Part shown: positions 35,900 through 47,489 of the stretch, piece after piece
How the letters are laid out: the number at the start of each line of letters is the position of its first letter
Numbering within the stretch: the first letter of the stretch is position 1
Assembly: GCA_034440635.1 (NCBI GenBank)
Contig: JAOTON010001261.1
Location: 434,001-498,000 of the forward strand
DNA from: Lepas anatifera
Taxonomy: Eukaryota > Arthropoda > Thecostraca > Lepadidae
Reading direction: 5' to 3'
DNA: 64,000 bases
Made by a program: the position numbers and the translations under genes
Notes under the pieces: generated by a model
The model's database searches: none
What the model was told of the DNA's origin: nothing
What the model saw: the letters and a program-made list of their open reading frames with translations, nothing else

Positions 35900-36069
35900 C
35901 GGTGACGGCCGTCCAGGTCTGGGAGCTGGAGCGGCGCGTGTTCCAGGCCGTCATGATGAGAACTGCCATCCGACGCCTGGAAGACAACCTCAGCTTCTTG
36001 CGGTCGGTGCCGCTGCTAGCCAAGCTTAGCCGCGAGAAACTCGTCAAAATGGCCGATGTCATCGAAACG
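35900..36069 (+). CDS. PRKG1: PKG exon D: end of CNB-A, start of CNB-B
   Basis: The exon encodes the C-helix of site A and the N-terminal helices of site B: VQVWELERRVFQ, AVMMRTAIRR, then FLRSVPLLAKLSREKL and MADVIET. It joins exon C in phase 1 (VK-A-VTAV) and ends in phase 0 at the donor acg|gtacga. Its acceptor, cttcgtccaacag, is unusual in context: a 161-bp hAT-like MITE ends at 35877, only 22 bases before the exon. The polypyrimidine stretch and any nearby branch point therefore lie in the duplicated target site and the short remnant after it. Confidence 0.95.
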
Positions 36070-36777
36070 GTACGACGTAATCCCGGTTAGGTGTTGGGGT
36101 TTTGGTAAAAGTGTTTGGTAGATGGGTGGAAATTCTCGGAGGGTTGGAGATCTGACCCCTCTGGATTTTTGGTCTGCCATAAGGCCTTTGAAATGGTCTG
36201 TATTGCCGTGCCAGCGTTAACCCACCCAGAACCCCCTGGATTGAAGAGAGATCTCCAGCCCTGGGCTGGTGTGTTAACGGTAGAATAAAAACGTGTGAAA
36301 AGTTCTGAAAGCGAGAGAATAATGCATGGATGTATTGTTTTAAACTGAAGCAGGTTTGGTGTGTGGTGGGGTATGTATACTGTTATCTACTATATCTACT
36401 AGCTTAACTTACGTTCGTGAGACCCAAACAATTATTAGGTTCGGTTACTTTATTTACTAGTATACTAATTTATGTACAAGTTCACACACCTATATCATTT
36501 GGATTGAACACATGTTCTACGGGCGACTAAAGCTTGTCATTAAAGTGCTATGAAAATTATCCTGCCGCAATTCATTGCAGCAGATATCACATGCATGATC
36601 TCGTCTTTCTTTCAAATCAAAATATCCTGTTGAAAATGACAGCGAAGTGTATGTATTACTGCATTCGTTTGTAACTTAGCTGTACTGTGATTGCGGATGC
36701 CTTGACTGCTTATATGTAGAATGCACTGCATAGCATCTCTGTGTGTCGCTGGGAAAGTGTATTCACCAAATCCGTTG

Positions 36778-36778
<1 letters not shown>

Positions 36779-36871
<93 letters not shown>
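36779..36871. repeat. (TA)n microsatellite, 93 bp
   Basis: Pure TA repeat in the PKG intron between exons D and E. Confidence 0.97.
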
Positions 36872-36875
<4 letters not shown>

Positions 36876-37363
36876 ATGCCGGCAAAAAACAGCCGTGGAG
36901 TACACAGAACTACTGCATCTGCAGCGAATAGTTTAAGCAATGATTTTCAGGCGCATGCCGTACTTATTAATCACCTTATCCTGACCGTACGGTATTCTTA
37001 TGTAACATCATCAATTATAAACACTTTAACACCGTAAAAATAATTAGTTTATGTCCCATTGCGATAAGCGTGCAGCGATAGGAAACAAACCAAGGAGACG
37101 ACAAGGATGAAGACAGACGTCGTCCAAAGCCAGTGGCATATTACATGGAAGGGCCACTGCTGCCAAGAGTGTATGCCCCTTCAACTCACAGGTAGAATAA
37201 GGATACGAACAACGCTTACCGGTCTCAAATCTTACTCTTATCCGGGCACAAACATACATACGATACACAAACTGCAAAATATAGATCAGCACGGAAATGG
37301 TCGATTCTATTGTTTTGTACATACTTGTGCCTGTTTGACGTTGATTTGTGCAATTTGCGACAG

Positions 37364-37466
37364 GAGCACTTCACTCCTGGCTCCTACATCATCCGCGAGG
37401 GCACCAGCGGCGACACGTTCTACATCATCAGCGCTGGAGCCGTGAAGGTCACTCAGAGGGCCAGCG
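37364..37466 (+). CDS. PRKG1: PKG exon E: CNB-B barrel, first half
   Basis: This short exon carries the strands of the second cGMP site: GSYIIREGTSGDTFYIISAG followed by VKVTQRAS. It enters in phase 0 directly after the MADVIET end of exon D, where the family has a few variable residues, and leaves in phase 1 at the donor agcg|gtgagt. The acceptor is caatttgcgacag. The following intron is 9.7 kb and holds a SINE nested in a MITE, a second MITE, a degenerate tandem repeat and a Harbinger-like element. Confidence 0.95.
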
Positions 37467-37962
37467 GTGAGTGCCCACCCGTAGCTGCCTCTATCTGTAA
37501 ACGCATCAAACGCGTGTTGTTGCGAATTCGACTGTCAAGATCTTGGTGTCAGTAATGTCGCATGTGATTCGTCTCAAAGATTTTGATCCCGATCCTGTTC
37601 TCCCTGTGAGCTGTCTCGCCATGAGGGATTCATTTTAAATCCAACCTGTAACGTCCCACAAAGCACAGGGAACGGCAGCTCCGCTCAGATCATCCTCTCA
37701 CTGGTCAGTTGCCAGCCGAACCAGGCCACGTGTCTCTCAGCGATGTAGCTTTATCCTGAACGCGGATATATTAAATTACACCGTTTCTAGTTATCGAAGT
37801 TACGAGTACCTACGCAGTCAGGCCACGATGCAGGAATACTTGTATAAGCCATGGTAAGCAGGAACCCTCGATTTGCTTAGACATATTTGTTCTTGATGTA
37901 TGTACCTACGCACATTTTTTCTGGGACGATTCTGCTGTTTCACCCTGGATTTGTCTCGTGGG

Positions 37963-38400
37963 CGGATCCACGGGGTTGAGGGGGAGTGGGACACTTCATT
38001 TGTCCTCCCCCGATCGACCCTCAGTGTTCCCTTTATTGGCCAACTTTTGGGGCTTATCGACGCACCAACTGCCAGGGTCATATGGCGTCGCCAACTCTTT
38101 CCCTGTTGGAAGGGTTTCTCGGGAGCCAGCTTGCTCCTTGTTCGGAAGCCGCCGGGCCTTGAACCCGGGTCGGCTGCGTGGCGACAGCTATGCTGACCAC
38201 CACTACGCCCGTCCTTTATTGGCCACCGTGCCCCCTCCTCCTCCTTAAAGGTCGATGGAACCCGCTCAAATGTCGTTCGCTCCCACCTCAGGATTCGAAT
38301 ACCGGCGCCCTCGCGATAGGATTTGGAACCAAACTAATAGGCTTTACCACCCAAGACTGGCGCCCCTGGTCCCCAGATCCCCTGGCCTCTGGTCCACTCC
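37963..38400 (+). mobile_element. Disrupted GGCGGATCC/GATCGACC-type MITE hosting a SINE
   Basis: It starts GGGCGGATCCACGGGG and shares CCCCGATCGACCCTC with the element at 42945. A SINE (38043-38212) splits it. The right end is degraded. Confidence 0.6.
38043..38212 (-). mobile_element. tRNA-derived SINE with 13-bp TSD
   Basis: On the minus strand it has a tRNA-like head with the B box GGTTCAAGGCC, then GGGAAAGAGTTGGCGACGCC and CCCTGGCAGTTGGTGCGTCG. It is flanked by CCTTTATTGGCCA at 38030-38042 and 38213-38225. Confidence 0.88.
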
Positions 38401-38441
38401 CGGTGTCTAAGTTGTATACACTGATCACAGTCAGGTTGAGT

Positions 38442-38719
38442 CAGGGGCGTAGCCAGGATTTCGCTCAGGGGGCGGCGCTCTGAAAAGGGCTCCTGCGACA
38501 GCGCCAAAAGGGGCCTGATGAGTAAAAAGGGCCCTGCTTGTTACAGAATAGAGTGCTGAAGAGGGCTTAAGAGGGCTCTGTCTGGTATAAAATGCCAAAT
38601 TTGGCCAGAGAGCATAATGCGGTCGATCCGCGCTTCGCGCGGCTCATGTCCTCAGGAGGCCCTTCGGGCCCTCAGGGGGAAGGCGGCTGTCCCTGATGCC
38701 CCCCTTGGCTACGCCCCTG
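38442..38719 (+). mobile_element. hAT-like MITE with CAGGGGCGTAGCCAGG ends
   Basis: The 278-bp element has inverted ends and a perfect 8-bp duplication, GGTTGAGT (38434-38441 and 38720-38727). The ends resemble those of the 4.4-kb element at 27139. Confidence 0.92.
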
Positions 38720-38727
38720 GGTTGAGT

Positions 38728-39470
38728 CACCTTCACCTCAGCAAATAAAGTTTCAGCACCCGGTGTTAGTCTGCACTGTGGTGTTCCCACAAAATCATGC
38801 TTACATGTAAAGTCACTCTCACTTCATCATCTGAAAAGACTAAAAAACACCATGTTCCATTTCTCCTGGAGATCATCGTAAATGAGCATGGACGTGAATC
38901 GTTTTTCTGTTTCTTGCTTTCTTGTCGTTGACATAACATCTGGTCGAACAATGAGGATGAGGAACACATCTCTTTGGTAAATCATGAGCCTCCTTTTTTG
39001 CCTTCGAGTGCCGTTGCGCAACACGTTTTCCCTCGCTTACTGGCCTGAGGGAGTTGTGGAATGAGGTTCATATATGCGCAATTGCTTTCATTTTGAGTAA
39101 CTCTCACATCATCTAAAATAGGCCCAAAACGCGTTATTAGTAACGTATATTAAATATGTCTGGTTTAGCACCCAAGGTCACGTGGCACCGTGGTGTTCCC
39201 ATGCTTAACGCACACATTGTCATGATCTCATCTTAAGTCACCCTCACCTCATCATCATAAAATAATGTTTCGGCACCCAGTGTCAGTTCGCACTGTGGTG
39301 TTCCCACGTGGAACATACGAAAAACATGCTCACATCTTACGACACTTTCACCTCATCATTATCTGAAAAGACTCAAAATACGTCATTATGTGGCAAATAT
39401 TTAACATGTCTCTGGTCTAGCACCATGTGTGAATATCTTTGTGGTGTTTCACGTGGGAGAAACATTATAA
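38728..39470. repeat. Degenerate complex tandem repeat
   Basis: Units share CACTGTGGTGTTCCCA, TCACCTCATCATC and GAAAAGACT in the same order; the GTGGTGTTCCCA block recurs at about 38780, 39191, 39296 and (mutated) 39442. It starts right after the MITE ending at 38719. Confidence 0.7.
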
Positions 39471-39599
39471 ACAAGGTTGGTGGCTACCCCGGTCACACGG
39501 AGCCGTTCGAGTTTTCTACATGTTTAAGCTGCTTACAAATAGAGTACGCTGATAATCGCCGTGGCAAATGCACCGATTTAATCCAAATTTCGATTAGCC

Positions 39600-40950
39600 G
39601 TCACACCGGGGTCCTGTGCCCTGGGCCTGTGCGATTGTACGCCGTCCTCACCAGGTCCTTGGCGTTGCTATTACGCTCGCACTGCAGCCTCAAGGCGTCC
39701 GCACGGCGACCACCAGCGGCAAAGCGGCGACTCCGCGGCGCTCTTATTGTCTTCACTACGACCTTACCAGGACCTCACTGCGTCCTCCGCGCTTCTACTG
39801 TGTTTGCAGTGCGACCCTTACGTATGTATGAAACTCGCCTTTTTCTTTAAAAAAACGTCACTTGTTCATAAATTCAAGACCAGTTGACAAGACAGTTCAG
39901 TTGACCATACAAGATAAGACAGAGTAGCCAAAATAAGATAACGCCAAGACTTAGTAACAGGAGCAATGGGCGGCGTGGAGGCAGAGCGGCCAGGGCTGGT
40001 CCTCCTCCTCGACTTCCGTCTTCTGCACCCTCAAACGCCGGCCTCGATTCCGGCCATCAATCGACGGCGAGCTCAAATCAAAGTGGAGCAAGCTCACGCG
40101 CAGTGATTTGGCGCGTGAAGAAGGGGCCATGGTGGAATGGCTGAGCGAAAACACGCAAATGTTTAACAAGAAACTGGCCTCATATAAAGATAAGGGAAAG
40201 AAGAACTCACTCTGGAATGAGCAAGCCCATTATCTGAGGAAGGATATTGCTTTTCTCACAGTGTGGTATAAGTCCATTCGGACCAGGTACGGGAGACTTT
40301 TGAAGCTGAAGTCTGGGACTGGAACTGACGACCACACCGAGGGTGACCTTTGCATCCTGGAAAATGTATAGTTCTTGCAGTTCCACTTCCATCCGGTTCA
40401 CCCAAGGATCGTCTTCAGTGTGAGTAACATCTGCAAGTTATATGATGCGTCATGCTGAAACTACATTTTAGATTTTTGCCGTCGCTGAGACACCAGCTGC
40501 TGCTGGGCAATGGGCTGCTGTCTGGCTTCCAACTTATTTATATCTTGTGGCATGCTAACGATAGCCTATACACTGACATACACCGTAGGGAAACCAGCGA
40601 GGCACTGAGTCTGATGGTTTTATGTAATCTAGCTTTTATTGGTGTAAAATGTGTCAATTTAGCTGCGTTTTTACTGCGATTCCGCGATGTCTTTGCTGAG
40701 CCCTTCGCGTTTCTAGTACGTTGCTACGGCAGCAATGGCGACCCTGCGACGATCATTCTGCTCCTGGCTCAGGTCACCGAAGCTCGGCGACTATTTTGAA
40801 CATGTCCAAAGAAGTCGCCGTCGCCCGGCGACCTAGGCGACCTCTCGGGCGTCTTTCTGCGTCCTTATCACGACCTCGCGGCGACCATGGCGACCCTACG
40901 GCGTCCTGGGTCGCCGGAGGGTCGCAGTAACGTTGCCGGCCCGGTGTGAC
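39600..40950 (+). mobile_element. Harbinger-like element with 11-bp terminal inverted repeats
   Basis: The element is bounded by a perfect 11-bp inverted repeat, GTCACACCGGG at the left and its complement at the right. Both subterminal regions are GC-rich with many GCGACC/GGTCGC motifs. The interior holds one protein-like frame with MADF/Myb-like character, which fits a PIF/Harbinger element that has lost its transposase. I could not read a clear 3-bp target duplication, so superfamily assignment is inference. Confidence 0.5.
40042..40371 (+). pseudogene. MADF/Myb-SANT-like DNA-binding protein fragment (transposon-derived)
   Basis: The open frame contains EEGAMVEWLSENTQMFNKKL, then YKDKGKKNSLWNEQA and WYKSIRTRYGRLLK. 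The spacing of Trp, the basic run and the WYxSxRTRYGRL end resembles MADF-type (Myb/SANT-like) DNA-binding domains, as carried by the second protein of PIF/Harbinger transposons. After the domain the frame reads KSGTGTDDHTEGDLCILENV and stops, similar to the linker that follows such domains. There is no in-frame ATG until within the domain (about 40129) and no acceptor that I trust, so it is probably a remnant. It lies inside the 39600-40950 element in a PKG intron, in the same orientation as the gene. Confidence 0.45.
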
Positions 40951-42936
40951 CGGGGGCATTTAGACATGTAGTCTTCCCTGCTCTAGTTAGGCTCTTGGAA
41001 ATGTTGTTTATGGTTTTTTTAACTCGAAGAAGTGTTGAAGCGACGGAAGATTTCTTGGTAACAGTTGTATCGAGAATCGTTCTGTCAATTCATTTGATGA
41101 CCACATCTGACAGCTTTTTTAAAGTGGTTTCAGAAGACGCATTGGAAGGCAGAGAAATACCTGGAGAGCAGAGACTCATATGTGTTGTTTTGTTTCTTTA
41201 ACCTTTCCGAGAAACAGCAATCGCTGCTCGTTGCTGTCTGTGCATCGGATCAATGAGCCCTTGCGATGTTTTACCCAGAGGTCGGAAAAAGTGCGTAACT
41301 GCCACTAACGCAATTCAAAACCCAACCTGCGTGACAAAAAATGTTGAGGTTTGGCACCTAAAGAGGATTACTTGCTAGACCCTCTAAGTCCTTTTAAGTC
41401 TTAAAGACCGTATTGGCACACTGAGGGTCAACTACTAACGCTGGAGAACAAAATTTTGCTGATTTCGTTATCGACTCACTCTATTTTTGTCATCAACTTT
41501 CTTGGCGAGTGAGCACTTTTTCCGATCTCTGCGTGTACCACCGCCTATGATTGTGTTTCTTGTGTTATTATGTGGGGTACCCGCAGTAATATCACAAGAC
41601 CTTAACACCCATCTCAGGGTGCACCCGAATCTACTACACTACACACTGGTGGGAGGGAAGCTCAAACACCCCCTGGACCTCGGCTCCTGTGTGTGATAAC
41701 GGGTAAACGCCATCGGTAGTAGAAAGCCCTTAAGAAATAATGAAAGGGTGATATCGATCACTTTTAGGCTCAGGTCGAAATTGAGGTCATGACACATAAA
41801 AGATTGAGAAAGGATAAATAATTATTTTGGCTTTAGAGTCTGAATGAGTTGAGTTGGTGTCAATTTTCAGAAGTCATTCGATTCTTCTCGTTACGGTAAA
41901 TCGAATGATGTGTTTTGTTGTTGTCGCCGCGGTTTCCAGCGGGGGTATATTTACACACACACACAGCTTCAAGTGCACACTTAAAATACAATCGACAATT
42001 GGGCACATGCCCCCATCCACCATCCCTTGCCCACAGTCCAATATATATCCCTTCGCTACCCCTCCCTTTCCCCACTCCCATCCCTTTTCCAGTACAAACT
42101 ACCGCACATGCTCTCAATCATCACACTGCACAGAGCATCCACACTTCAAAACTCAGCACACAGTCCCCCAACCAACCAACCACGACCGTCCAACCGGAGC
42201 AAGTGCACGGCTAGCTACCACGAGTTTGTGAGGCCCTCTTATGATGGCTCTATATGATAGCCCTTTATGATCATACGAGGTCAAAAGGTAATAACCACAC
42301 GTGATCAGAATATGAAAATCCCGGACTTTAGGTGAGTTCAAGATCACCAACTAACCTAGCGTATTCAATATGCATACCAATTGACCGGCAATTATTATTA
42401 AAACATCATGGTACTAGAATGTAATATCTTTTACTATTTTTTACGATGATACTAACCCAAGTCTGTTTAAGTAGTCCTGAACTACCCCCAGAGGTCACAG
42501 GTCCAAACATGCACCATGGCCCTAGAGAGTGGCCTTAAATACCATATTTTGCGGGTAAGAATTTGTTGTCTACCGTCTGTACAGAAATTGGTTTATTCTC
42601 GGCTAGTCTCTGTTTTCCCAATTCACTTCCAATTGAGAGTTCATAACCCGTCCTTGGCCCTAGGTTATCGATGTATAAATCACCGTTAACACAGCTAGTA
42701 CGCATTGGCACATGCAGGGGGACCATTCCGGCCATTCCGCCCCCAAAGTGCTGGAGGGGGCCAAACCATCTCTTGGCTCTCCAAAGGTCGGAGAAATTTC
42801 TGAAAAAGGTGTTTACACTATGTTTGTAGGGTAAAAAAATATTGGCATCTTCGCAATCTTTGAAACATACCTATTTGGGAGAGAGTTTACTTGACCTGGC
42901 TTGAGACGACGCAAGCTTAAACTTTTGAAAAAAAGT
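40951..42936. other. PKG intron; AGGTCA-family fragments
   Basis: Fragments of the TTAA family near 41600-41830 and 42480-42740 and a short CA run at 41952-41963. No coding signal. Confidence 0.45.
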
Positions 42937-42944
42937 TAGCAGTT

Positions 42945-43219
42945 CATAGGCGGATCCAGGGGGCAAAGGGGGCACGTGCCCTCCCCTCCCCGATCGACCC
43001 TCGGCGCCCCCTGAAATGGTCACGGCGCCCCTGAAAGGTCGATGGCGCCCCCTGAAATGTCGCTTCCCACCCCCCCAGGATGCGAAAGTCGGCGCCCACC
43101 GATAGGATTTGGCGCTCACCTGATAGGTTTTGCCGGTCAAAAGTGGCGCCCCCTGGTCCGGATGGCGCCCCCCGGGAGGTGCCCCCCCCCCCCGATCGAC
43201 AATCCTGGATCCGCTTATG
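42945..43219 (+). mobile_element. hAT-like MITE with CATAGGCGGATCC ends
   Basis: The 275-bp element is rich in GGCGCCCC and GATCGAC motifs. The flanks TAGCAGTT and CAGCAGTT match at 7 of 8. It is related to the disrupted copy at about 37963-38400. Confidence 0.82.
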
Positions 43220-43227
43220 CAGCAGTT

Positions 43228-46200
43228 GACCAATGATAAAGTGTGCTAAGTACGGCAGAGATGCGTGCGGCTATTTTCCGGCGCCGTCTGAAAGAAAACT
43301 GAGAGGGATATTCGCTCCCCCGCCCCTATTTGCATCGGGATGGGGGTTTACATTTTTTCCTTTTTGAGGTTTACAGTCAGTGCCGACGACATTAACTGTT
43401 AATACCATAGGGCTTTATACATGGTTAATACTAATATTTATCTTTATATAATGCATTTTAATGCATTAGCCATTACAATGGTTAATTAAGTACCTATGGT
43501 CAAATTAAATCTATATGGTACCTCGCATGCACCTGCATTACATTTTGCGGGTCCTCTTACGGATGCATGGCACTGGTGCGGATTTCTTTTTTAAGGGAAT
43601 GTGGACCTTGTTTTTAACTGGATGCTTGTAAGTCACACCCGTACCCTATTTCATTTGTCTTGAACTCGATATTTGTAGAAAAGCTAATACCTGCCCAGCC
43701 CCTGCCCCGTCCCCGGTTGTTTGTACTGGTGACGAATATGTGACGTCTGGCATCGCCAGCCCTTGAAGCGTCTGTGTGTTGGATCGTACATCCCCGCTGA
43801 TATTTTTTTTCGGTTTTAAACCAATTTGGTTTTATACATTTTTAGAGAATAATGGTGGTTTTTATTTTGATAGTCTATTACTAATTCCATCGAAGGCCAC
43901 ATCCCATTAAGTCAGTGTTTTTGCATCTTGGCCGTTAACAGCTTCGTAGGGGTTATTGGGCTTCGTATTGTTTCTCAGAATTTTTTCTTCTTCAATTCTA
44001 CAAAGTCCCAACCAAAACTAGTTAATGTTTTCAATCGGCTTGTGGCATTGTCCCCTACCACCTTTACAGAAATGAGGGAAGACCCGTCGCACTGGATATG
44101 GGACGCTGGTTGGAAGGACGAGTGAGATACCCGTGTCAAAAACATCGCGTGCGTCATACGAAATTGAAGAAAATCAGCAAAAAATGGAGTGTCTGGACTG
44201 TTAAATGTGTTTATCTACCTCCCCCTTCCGGATCCGCCCCTGGAAACCCGCATTATGTAAGAAAGACCTGCAGTCCTAGAGGCATTGCCTGATACATTCG
44301 CACCGCTGACAAGAGTCCTGGCGTCATTTCCAGGAGGCATCGGCTATGAGCGGGTTTCCGTCGCCGCTCAGAGCTGCTGTGAGGACGCCTGTTACTGACT
44401 GAGCCCCTTTCAGTGGGTGTCTGAATGGCCGACGGGCAGAGCTATAGGCGACAAACACGTGCTGCCGAAAATAACTACATGTGTTGGCTATGTTAGACAC
44501 ATGGGGCAGGCGTGCGGGCGCAATGTTTCGGCCATTGCCACAGGACAATGGCAAGCTTGTTGTGTGTTTATTGTGTCGCTATTGCCTCTGTGCTTACATT
44601 TGACACGTTGCTGAGAAGAATAACTTAATTTGGCTTTCATGACGTGGTGATGCTTAAGCTCGAGGTACGGGCCACAATAAAAGTAATGACTTCTGAAAAT
44701 TATGATTATTCAGCCGAATGTCTTATTAAGCGTTCTTTGAATCTCAGCACGCATAGTTGTAGACGTCAAAGACTGCCGAATTATCCCCCTTCCCACCCGG
44801 TATTTTTTCAGCAGAGGTCGCCTCCCCTTGGGCTGCATAGTAAAGGCCGTGAAGCACCAGCTTAAGTAATCCATTTATAAAAATTAATCCATATTTTAAT
44901 AAGTCGATATCTGGCAATAAGTCAATATCTGTTGGTTGGCATGGATTCAACATTTTATGAAAACGATGACACTAACAAACTTCTTGGTTAGGTAGGTACT
45001 GCTGAATATATAATAATGGCTTTCAAAGTTTAGGTGTCTCTTGGTTTTTAACGTTAAAGGGGTTGGGGGATAATATGGAGGCTCTTGTTTTTTTGTCCCT
45101 CTTATTTCTATCTATGTCATATTCTCATAACTGTGTTTGAATGATGCAGGAAGCTAGAGTGTTGCTCCACAGTGCCGAATTTCGCCTCCGGCGGCCTCGG
45201 CTTTGCCGGCTAACGTCGGCAAAGGCCGGACCTTCGGAGGACTCAGGTCCGCTCGCTTCGCTCGCGTACTGTCGTCTTCGTTTTTTCGTAAGGTTAAGTT
45301 TATGTAATAGTGCGTGATCTCCTTGAAAACGGTGGCGAGATACTTCCGGAACCGGTTGGGTTTTATAATCTCGACGAGGCGTTGTGTAACACATGTTCTA
45401 CTAATATTATTGAAAACCAAAGCCATGAACAGTAAAAATATGACCATAATTCTGTTCAGGTTTTAGTAGCCCGGTTGAGGAGGACACCTAGCAAAGATTG
45501 AAGTTAAGATAATAGTATGATTGCACTGGGCTGGTAATCCTTCACCGCCTGGTATTCTAGTCGGACCCCCTCCCCAGCCCCTCCTTCCCATCGTTTTTCG
45601 TTAATTATTCCGAATCGATCTGAACGAGGTACGTGTTGCTTTTCATGCTTACCATGTGATTAGCCGTGGCGGTATCGCTCGTGTTCGACTCGATTCTCGC
45701 ATTCGACCCGATTCCCGTCTCGCTCCGCTGCTGCGTCGACGCTGGTCGACTTCAATCGTAGACAGTTCCTGCTGCCACCCGCAGTTGTTGAAGCCATCGT
45801 GCCACGTGCGCGCGCGTCCACCTGCAGATATGACAGCGGCCCCGAATGCGATGATCCGCGCCTTACCTCACAGCGTGTTGCCCTCCTCCTCCCCGTCCCA
45901 TCTAAGCAGTAACCCTCCTTGACTCCGTGCCCCAGGTTTTATTGGAGCTTGTACCACACCATTTGGCTTCTGAAAATGTATGGTGGATGTCTCTGGTTAT
46001 GATGGATTGGAGTGAACATATGTAGGGGATCCAAAACTTCCGGCTCGAAGCTTGACCCATCCCAGGTTAGGACTCCATCTGTGCGATAGTGGATCGGAAG
46101 CCCTCCGGGCCGCGTTGAACCTGCAGCATCTTCCATGACGCGGTGTTCATCAGTAACCTGGATTGGAAGCCGGGACACTGATAGCCTCCAGGCGAGGGAC

Positions 46201-46887
46201 TATTCTGAGAACGGCGGTGCGCATCCCGCCTCAAATTGACACCCACATCTAATTTGCTGCGCCTACGCTCCAGTCTAGCTTCTGGCACACCTTATTGGGC
46301 CGCCTGTGTTAAATTAACTTTCTGACGACCAAATGTGAATTCAACTGGTTGGTTCTATTGTGATCATCACTAATTTAGGGGAGTTTGACAGTCTCATTTG
46401 TCTGATTCGGTTATGAGGCGACCTCGCTGATTTCCGGTGCCAGAGGTCATCGGTCCTCAGCACATGTCACGGCGTTCAGGAATCTCAGCCGAGCCACTTC
46501 ATGAGAAAATACCGCCATCGCGGTATATCCCCTTGAATTCCGGATACTATATCTGCGCCTGACTGTTCTTTTGTTTTTTGTTGGTTTTTGTTTGTTTGCT
46601 TGTCTGTTTTTGCTCGGAATTTCCTATTGCTCCTACAGCAAGATCATGGGGCGTCAGTAGGGAGGGAATGAGTTCGGGTTGTTGCCTGGGCAGGACGCCA
46701 GATCCTGCCTCGGGGTGGGCTTGATCCTGTGGTCCTTTACTCATTGCAAAAGGTCATGCGACTGAACCAATCGCCTGCGCTGATATCGACCGCACCACTC
46801 CGCCTGTACGTCATACGCTGTTTCCTACTTGATCTTTGCGTACGTTATGACCATGTTATTGTACAAGCGTGAACACACGGGAATGCG
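43228..46887. other. PKG intron; mostly unrecognised
   Basis: A TTAA-family end-like piece at 43240-43345, a solitary GGATCCGCCCCTG MITE end at about 44229-44241 and a GC-rich self-complementary patch at 45160-45280. No exon-like frame. Confidence 0.45.
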
Positions 46888-47060
46888 TGGCTCGGTGAAT
46901 AGAGCATTCGTTAGTGGATAGAGCATTCGATAACCACAGGCCCGGGGTTCAAATCCGGGTGGCTTCTCGACAGAAGTGTAAAGCTGATCCTGAAACATCT
47001 TCCAACAGAGTGGAGCTGGCGACCTCGTGGTACCCAGACACTGGTCGCCTTGTTATACCT
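46888..47060 (+). mobile_element. tRNA-derived SINE upstream of exon F
   Basis: The pol III A-box-like TGGCTCGGTGAATAGAGC and B box GGTTCAAATCC (46946-46956) are followed by TCTTCCAACAGAGTGGAGCT. AGAGCATTCG is duplicated in the head. It ends about 90 bp before PKG exon F. Confidence 0.75.
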
Positions 47061-47148
47061 CAACAGAAGTCATAACATGACGAACGTTTCTATCCCACTG
47101 AACCTGTTGTAGTTGACGTTGAACCTGCTGCTGCTCTTGTGCCATCAG

Positions 47149-47284
47149 GTGGCGAAGAGGACGAGATCCGAACGTTGAAGGCCGGCGAGTTCTTCGGAGA
47201 GCAGGCGCTGCTGACAGAGGACAAGCGGACGGCCAACATCATCGCGCTGCCGCCCTCCGTCACTGTTCTGGCGCTGGACCGCAC
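47149..47284 (+). CDS. PRKG1: PKG exon F: CNB-B phosphate-binding cassette
   Basis: The exon completes cGMP site B. It contains the cassette FGEQALLTEDKRTANIIA, with the conserved Glu, Arg and cGMP-preferring Thr, then VTVLALDRT. Phase 1 in (Gly split, acceptor gtgccatcag) and phase 2 out (donor ac|gtgagt) both match the neighbouring exons. tRNA-derived SINE sequence lies on both sides: one ends about 100 bp upstream and another starts within about 20 bp of the donor, so the exon sits in a narrow gap between two retroposons. Confidence 0.95.
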
Positions 47285-47299
47285 GTGAGTTCGCCAGTG

Positions 47300-47455
47300 C
47301 GGGGATAGTCTACTAAGCCACCGATCCTGGGTTCAAGTCTCGGTGGAGCCTCTGAATACGTTAACCTGATCCACAAAATCCCTTCCAGCAGGGTGAGAGT
47401 TGGTGACGCCGTATAACCTTGGCAGTTGGTTCGTCTTTAAACCCCAATATGTATT
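47300..47455 (+). mobile_element. tRNA-derived SINE downstream of exon F
   Basis: The B-box-like GGGTTCAAGTCTC, then CAGGGTGAGAGTTGGTGACG, CTTGGCAGTTGGTTCG and an ATTATTA tail. It begins within about 20 bp of the exon F donor. Confidence 0.75.
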
Positions 47456-47489
47456 ATTATGAGTTCAGCAGTGCAGTGTAGCATGAGCT

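Noticed and set aside
40452..40799. 115-codon frame right of the MADF-like fragment
   Set aside because: It spans the GC-rich subterminal repeats of the transposon and has no protein character that I can identify.
45656..45922. GC-rich 88-codon frame
   Set aside because: Arg/Pro/Ser-rich composition without domain or splice signals; likely chance.
46888..46960. Genuine tRNA gene
   Set aside because: A and B boxes are present, but the cloverleaf cannot be closed and the sequence continues into the SINE body shared with other loci.
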